NCBI RefSeq assembly: GCF_000264905.1
Contig: NW_006763138.1
Span: forward strand, 1,201,245 to 1,265,244
From: Stereum hirsutum FP-91666 SS1
Lineage: Eukaryota > Basidiomycota > Agaricomycetes > Russulales > Stereaceae
Length of the DNA: 64,000 bases
Reading direction: 5' to 3'
A program made the position numbers and the translations under genes. Shown one piece after another: positions 58,738 to 64,000 of the stretch. The notes under the pieces were generated by a model that was not told the DNA's origin, searched no databases, and was given only the letters and a program-made list of their open reading frames with translations. Numbering within the stretch: the stretch's first letter is position 1; each line of letters starts with the position of its first letter.

Positions 58738-60573
58738 GTATCAAGTGAATGCTAAGCATGAGAGAAGGGGGAGGTCAGCATAAATCGTATTCGCCGATTT
58801 GTATCGAGAACGGACATAGGTTGTACACGTCAGCTCCGTTGATATATCATGTTCTGTTATAACGTCCGTACGAATGAGATGAATTGTACGGTCTTCTACC
58901 AAACGATTCAGAACGAACAGGTCACGACTCCGGTGATCACAGATTCAAAGGCGAGTAAGTAGTTCGTAGAGCATCTCCAGAGCGACTTACTACATGTTTG
59001 GTGAGGTTGGACGTGTTTACTGTCCACAACGAAAAGATGAACATGTCCAATAACGAGAGGAAAAAATTTGGGACAAAGCTCGAAACAATGTGCGCCGATA
59101 ATAATTAGATCTCCGTCTCGAGCTCCGCGATGTGGCGGTAGTTGTACATCTCCGCCACATTCCTCCCAGCCCCTATCTACCTTTACCCTCTCCACCGTAC
59201 TCCTTCTTTGGATCTTTCTTCGTCATTTTATCATAGAGCTTTATGGATGGTTTTCCTGCTGCTTCTTTTTGCTCTCCAAAGCATCAGACATTCAAGCTTG
59301 AGTTGACTCAATGCGGCCAACCAGGATGGCAACCGTCAATCAACACATCATCTCCGAGTCTCACGTACCATGAGCTTGTGCTGGGCATGTAACAACCCAC
59401 TTTTCACGTAAATACGACTGTTTATGGACACTTCTCCAGGTCAACGCTCTTTAACCCTCGTGCTCAGGCTTCTTAAAAGGTACGTCGTCGTCCTCTATCA
59501 CACTGCCGATTAACTACCGCCGCTGTGTTCCACCAAATTGTTGAAGAGTTGGGGACGTTCCCGTACACGAGTACGAGCTTGGAAACCCAGACATATTTAC
59601 TGTGAACATGCAGCAAAATCGGATGTTCTCTAGATTCTACTAACTTATCCTTCACAGTCGCATTTGATTTTTGGCCGGAAGTAGGAAAAACAAGAAAACG
59701 ATCGTACTGCTCACAATGTTTTCATCTGAGGTCACTTGCATCAGTTGCTTCATAGATAAGTTGCCCGTTGAAAGACCTCTGGAGACGCGTCTCAACGCGT
59801 CGCGCACCTGCAGGAGATGACGTCACGCGCCATTTTTCTCCCGGCCGGCGGCGCGAACTGCCACGGCGACGCCACAAAGGCCACACTTCTTCTATGATGC
59901 TCACTGCCTCCCAACCGCGTCGTCTGAGCCTCGAAACGACGAAGATACTGACGGGAAAATTCACCTACTGGACGACTTGTTCCTCTCCTCCATCTCGTTT
60001 TCAAACCCGCAGTACATATAACTCGCGCAGCTGGCCTTGCGCATCTTTCGCTACCGACAAAGTTCAGAACCACTTGGCCGCAGTTCACCCAGGCATTTTG
60101 CACTGCAATTCCGTTATCCCGGCATCTTTGTGACGGTGAGTTTGTCATCGCCATCGCGCTCACCCTCGTTCCAACTCGTGCCAGCTGGGTCATTCAAGTA
60201 CTCAAAAAGCTGATATCTTTCTTTACTCTCTTTCTTGCGTCATCATCATCGTCTGCCTCGACAACCCGTTCCTCGGATCGCTTCGTTCGATTGCCTCACC
60301 TCGGCGATCCTAAAGCTTACTTGTACCTTTAATCTCACCGACCGTATTCATCCAGCGAAGTTCGTCCAGACGCAAGGACAGCCCCTAAGACTGCGCACTG
60401 CGAACGCCTTGAGCACGACCTAGTCCATATCGTCCTACACGCTCAGCAGCTCCAACGCACGTCAGGCAGCATACATATCTAGAGCCCCATCGAGGCTTCG
60501 CGCAAACTTTGCAATTTGCTCCGTCTTCCACATCCCCATCTCGTTTCCTGTTCTTCACTCAACTCTCATCGCA
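58738..60573. other. Gene-poor spacer before the GH16 gene
   Basis: About 1.8 kb. Open frames (for example 59768-60133 and its antisense 59792-60193) are overlapping shadows without domains. An octamer TGACGTCA at 59818-59825 matches the CRE/ATF consensus but is expected about once by chance in a window this size. The 200 bases before 60574 are C/T-rich, as in fungal leaders. Confidence 0.4.
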
Positions 60574-62045
60574 ATGCTGTCCGCACAAACAATATGCTGG
60601 GGAATGTTCCTTCCTGCTGTCGTCCGTGCCACGTCTTATGGTCTCGTGAAGGAGTACGTGGGGTCGACATTCTTCGATGACTGGAACTTTTATGGAAACT
60701 GTGCGTTATTACTTCCATTTCTCCTTTTACTCTTCGTCTGCTGTCTTTCGCGAGACAAGGAGGTGAAGTGCCGAGTTCGTGCTGCCTCCATGGACCCACC
60801 TTCACTCGGCCCTCTTTTGTTTCTAAATTTACCCAGAGTCGTGATTGGCTGGCTAATCTTATTTCGTTTATTTTCGGTGTGGCGCAGACGATAACCTGAC
60901 CAATGGAGATGCTATGTACGTTGACCCTATCTCCATCATCTTGAGGGTGCCGACCGTCTGACCTTTCTGCTCAATATAGCTTCGTCTCAGCATCCGATGC
61001 CAGCAGTCTCGCATACGTCAATGATGCTGGTAATGCGATCATGAAGGTCGACAACACGTCCACAGTGGCCTACAATGACAAACGGAACACCGTCCGTATC
61101 GCGTCGAAGGATGAGTTCTCATCGGGGAGTGTCTGGGTAGCTGATATGTTGCATGTTCCGTTCGGTGTAAGTTGCTCTATCTTGCTCCATGAAGTGTTAT
61201 TATTTATGGCTGGAATCTGACGAACTGGCTGCTCGGTCCTACAGTGCTCCGTATGGCCTGCTTTCTGGTCACAAGCGCCAAATTGGCCTACAGGTGGAGA
61301 GATCGACACGTTTGAGGGTGTGAATCAAGTCCAGCGTAATCAGTTCGCTCTCCACACAGAACCCGTACGTCACATCCCCTTCTTCCCTTCTATCCATCCG
61401 AATCAACTCTTCTGCTCACACTAACCATACTCGTTTTCCGAAACTGCGCAGGGCTGTACCATCACCGGCGCCAACCAAACCTCGACGCTCGTCAACTCGA
61501 CCGACTGCTCCTACGAGTCCAACTCCAACGAAGGTTGCGTCGTCGAAAACCCCTCCACAGACTCATACGGCGCCGCTTTCGCCAGCGCAGGCGGTGGACA
61601 ATTCATCACCGAATTCTCTGACTCTGCGATCAACATCTGGTTCTTCTCCAGGTCCGACATCCCCTCCTCCCTCGACGTATCAGCAAACTCGTCCTCCATC
61701 GACACGAGCGTCCTCGGCACGCCGACCGTGAACTACCCCGCGACGGACTGTAGCATGAGCACGTTCTTCAGCGCGCAGAGTCTGATTTTCGATATCACGC
61801 TCTGTGGCGATTTCGCGGGCGCGTCGAGCGTGTTCGCGGAGACTTGTACGGGGACGTGTTACAATGACTATGTGGTCGGCGATGGGAGCGCGTATGATAA
61901 TGCGTATTTCGAGGTGCAGAGTGTGAGGGTATTCGGGACGTCGAGTGATGTGGTGGTTTCGACTTCGGGTGCGGAGAGGTCGTGGATGAATAGGGTGTTG
62001 GGCGCGGGTGCGGCGATTGGGGCTGGGTCTTGGATGTTGTTGTGA
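60574..62045 (+). CDS. Secreted GH16 beta-glucanase (laminarinase-like), probable GPI anchor
   Basis: Glycoside hydrolase family 16 enzyme expected to cleave beta-1,3/1,3(1,4)-glucan in the cell wall. Start [20 protein letters not shown] at 60574 is a signal peptide. Then [51 protein letters not shown] and [20 protein letters not shown], which contains the catalytic E-x-D-x-x-E. Follow [20 protein letters not shown] and [20 protein letters not shown], with many Asn-glycosylation sites and paired cysteines. The tail [20 protein letters not shown] ends in a short hydrophobic stretch without charged residues, as expected for GPI attachment. Four short introns lie in the first half; the last exon from about 61453 is unbroken to the stop at 62043-62045. 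Length and block order fit fungal Lam16A-type proteins. Confidence 0.92.
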
Positions 62046-63585
62046 GGGGGAACGATGTGAACGGTGATGGTGCTGGTTCAACCATCCTGGTGTGAGGGCG
62101 ACAAAGCCCTTCTTTTGCTCCGATATCTACCATACCTTGACCATACCCTTTCTGCGCTACGCCCTCACCTACCGCCCATCACCGACTTCTTCGTTGTCAT
62201 ATTGTTCCGCCTAGTCCCTTCGCACACGATAGACCTGCTTCCAAGTTCCGACAGACAGTTGCATATTTAGTCATTTACCCATTTACCCCCTGCCCACCTA
62301 CGTATACTTTTGTTCACTTTTACCCGCGTACCGGCTTCTTACTTGTTAGATTTTTCTTCACCATACGAGTGGACAGTTTCGACAGACAGACATTCCTTCA
62401 CCCTTTCAACCTTACCCAAATTCCAGTCAGCTACTAGCTAGCACGGCTCTACCTAGGCTGGATGACTGCAATTACCTACCTACCTAATTTAAATATGCAA
62501 ACAAATACTTCTCAACAATGCCATCGAGGCTCTGGCACTTGTCCTAACTTTTCGTCGGAAACTCACGAGTGGCACCCATAACCCCTGTGGCCCAACTACA
62601 CAATGTGCAATGAAAAATCTGGACCCACAGCGCTCTGAACCCGAATGCGCGGTCCTTCCTCGTGTCCTTAGAAAAACACATGTGCATGCCTTGTTGCAAA
62701 ATGGCCCGCGAAAATCGCACATCGGGCCCGTTGGACTATAGACTACCGTCGGGATGAACACTAATCTTAAATATTTGCATGGTCGTACATGCTCTTGTTA
62801 ACTAATACTTGCCAGTCGGCTCCGTGTTGTCGTAGGTTGTCGTCGAATGTTGTCCGGTGACGCTAAATTTGTATCCAGGTTTCCCTCAGGGTCGTACATC
62901 GTTGTGTAAACGATGGCACTGCTTACCGCGCCCGTTAGCTTCTCCATTGGATCTTACTACCTTGCTGCTTACGAGGCGACTCCGTTGAATATCTGCGAAT
63001 TTATTCCACAGACTTATCGTAGGTATTCCTCGCGATTCAGAGAAAGAGGTACGAGGCAGGCTGTCTGCCTCCCGGAATATAGATACAACGTTCGGTTCCG
63101 CTGGGACACCGAGGACAAACATGGTGGCCGACGGCGGCCACGAAAAGTTGGTCGTATGTATTTTGATATCCAAATCCAACAGACCTCAAACGCTTTCCTT
63201 TATATCCAGCTCAATCCTCGGTGGCGGCGCCCATGAAGCCCGACGTACTTACCGCCGGCAGGGTCAAGCAAGCTCGTGCTGGGAACAGCGGGATCCGGCG
63301 CTTGCTCCAACCGTCTTTGCTCTTGACCTTGACCACCTTCACTTGCTGGAACTCAGCCAGGATTCTGCTCGTGTCTTGCCTGGACATCTTTGGGCTCCAT
63401 TGGACGCGTGGACAGTTCAACGGTCAACTTGCACGCTGACACGAAGGGAAGGTCGTGTGCACGGAAAGTGTGGGGGTCCGAGCCAGCGCTCAGCATAACT
63501 GCCTGTACGTATTTGTCGGAATCTGGGGCATGTACACCAACCTCTCACCTTTGCTTCTGATAGCCTGCCTACGGATTCACATAAG
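62046..63585. other. Intergenic or unrecognised 5' exons
   Basis: About 1.5 kb after the GH16 gene. Open frames at 62913-63236 (plus), 63121-63498 (plus) and 62886-63179, 63211-63420 (minus) overlap each other and show no domain. Some of the plus-strand ones may be 5' exons of the gene that leaves the right edge, but I could not join them with good splice sites. Confidence 0.35.
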
Positions 63586-64000
63586 GCTTCAACTCCGGTC
63601 CGACCGCCACTCGCATCACATCCATCAGAGCCGCAGACGAACAAACCGTCGGAACGTCGTACTTGAACGACCCATATACTTGTGGTATCTCGCCTAATCC
63701 ACCATACCGTTCCCACCCCCTCACATTCCCAGCTTCATACCAAGCAATTATGTCCTGGTACTGGAAATACGTCCCGACAGACCAAGAACCACAAAGTTAC
63801 CTCCGATGCAAGAAATACAAGTTCGCGAACGGAGGCTCGGATCCTTCTCGTCCCTCTCATACTGGTTACTGTGGTCCTACGAACCTCACCAGGACAGTCA
63901 ATTTCTCCGACAGCGGCATCCCACCGATACGTGAGGGAGGGGACCATGAACGTACAGGATGGGATGCGCAGAGGGTGACACCAACAGGGATTATTCATGT
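63586..64000 (+). CDS. Partial unrecognised protein running off right edge
   Basis: A reading frame stays open for about 138 codons from an AG acceptor at 63584-63585 to the window end. It reads FNSGPTATRITSIRAADEQT, then YLNDPYTCGISPNPPYRSHP, IMSWYWKYVPTDQEP, LRCKKYKFANGGSDPSRPSH, TGYCGPTNLTRTVNFSDSGI and GDHERTGWDAQRVTPTGIIH. Composition (Cys, Trp, Tyr, Asn, Pro) suggests an extracellular or lumenal globular protein. I do not recognise the family, no start is placed, and antisense frames are also partly open, so this is tentative. Confidence 0.4.

Noticed and set aside
59818..59825. TGACGTCA octamer resembling a CRE/ATF site
   Set aside because: One occurrence of an 8-mer is expected by chance in 64 kb and no adjacent feature supports it.

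Overview
This is a nuclear genome segment from a filamentous basidiomycete, most likely an Agaricomycete (mushroom-forming fungus). Genes lie on both strands and are broken by many introns of about 50-90 nt with GT...AG ends. Protein families are typical of fungi: NAD-dependent glutamate dehydrogenase, OPT oligopeptide transporters, a GH16 beta-glucanase and Ulp-type SUMO protease. I see no prokaryotic operon, CRISPR array, rRNA or convincing tRNA. All gene models were built by hand from open frames, splice signals and remembered family motifs; no search was run, so exact splice joints are predictions.

Layout, left to right: a partial hypothetical gene leaving the left edge (-); a short-chain dehydrogenase (-, ~1.1-3.1 kb); a ~3.9 kb stretch with no convincing gene; GDH2 (+, 7.0-12.2 kb); OPT transporter A (-, 12.7-17.1 kb); ~2 kb gap; a zinc-free quinone oxidoreductase (-, ~19.1-21.3 kb); two tandem F-box-like paralogues (-, 22.1-23.7 and 24.5-26.1 kb); a PrxQ-type peroxiredoxin (+, 26.3-27.3 kb); a repeat-bearing spacer (27.6-28.4 kb); the branched-chain 2-oxoacid dehydrogenase E1-alpha subunit (+, 28.4-30.6 kb); a Ulp2/SENP6-like SUMO protease (+, 30.9-35.5 kb); a small conserved-looking hypothetical (+, 36.5-36.9 kb); a single-pass membrane protein (-, 38.8-40.2 kb) divergent from SMC6 (+, 40.8-45.9 kb); OPT transporter B (+, 47.1-51.7 kb); a 2-oxoglutarate/Fe(II) dioxygenase (+, 52.1-53.7 kb); OPT transporter C (+, 54.3-58.7 kb), a close paralogue of A in opposite orientation 40 kb away; a secreted, probably GPI-anchored GH16 glucanase (+, 60.6-62.0 kb); and an open frame running off the right edge (+).

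Functionally the window mixes housekeeping (GDH2 and BCKDH-E1alpha in amino-acid catabolism, SMC6 in chromosome maintenance, Ulp2 in SUMO editing) with nutrient-uptake genes. Three OPT transporters, two of them flanking a dioxygenase, together with two amino-acid-degrading enzymes would fit peptide nitrogen use, but co-function is inference.

The most striking structure is splicing. At least ten exons of 5-18 nt are needed to rebuild conserved motifs in six genes: the Walker A loop and Q-loop of SMC6, the Fe-ligand Asp codon of the dioxygenase, the glycine-rich nucleotide loop of GDH2, an E1-alpha motif, and several OPT motifs. One E1-alpha intron also appears to use a GA...AG border. These are the items I would check first with RNA reads.
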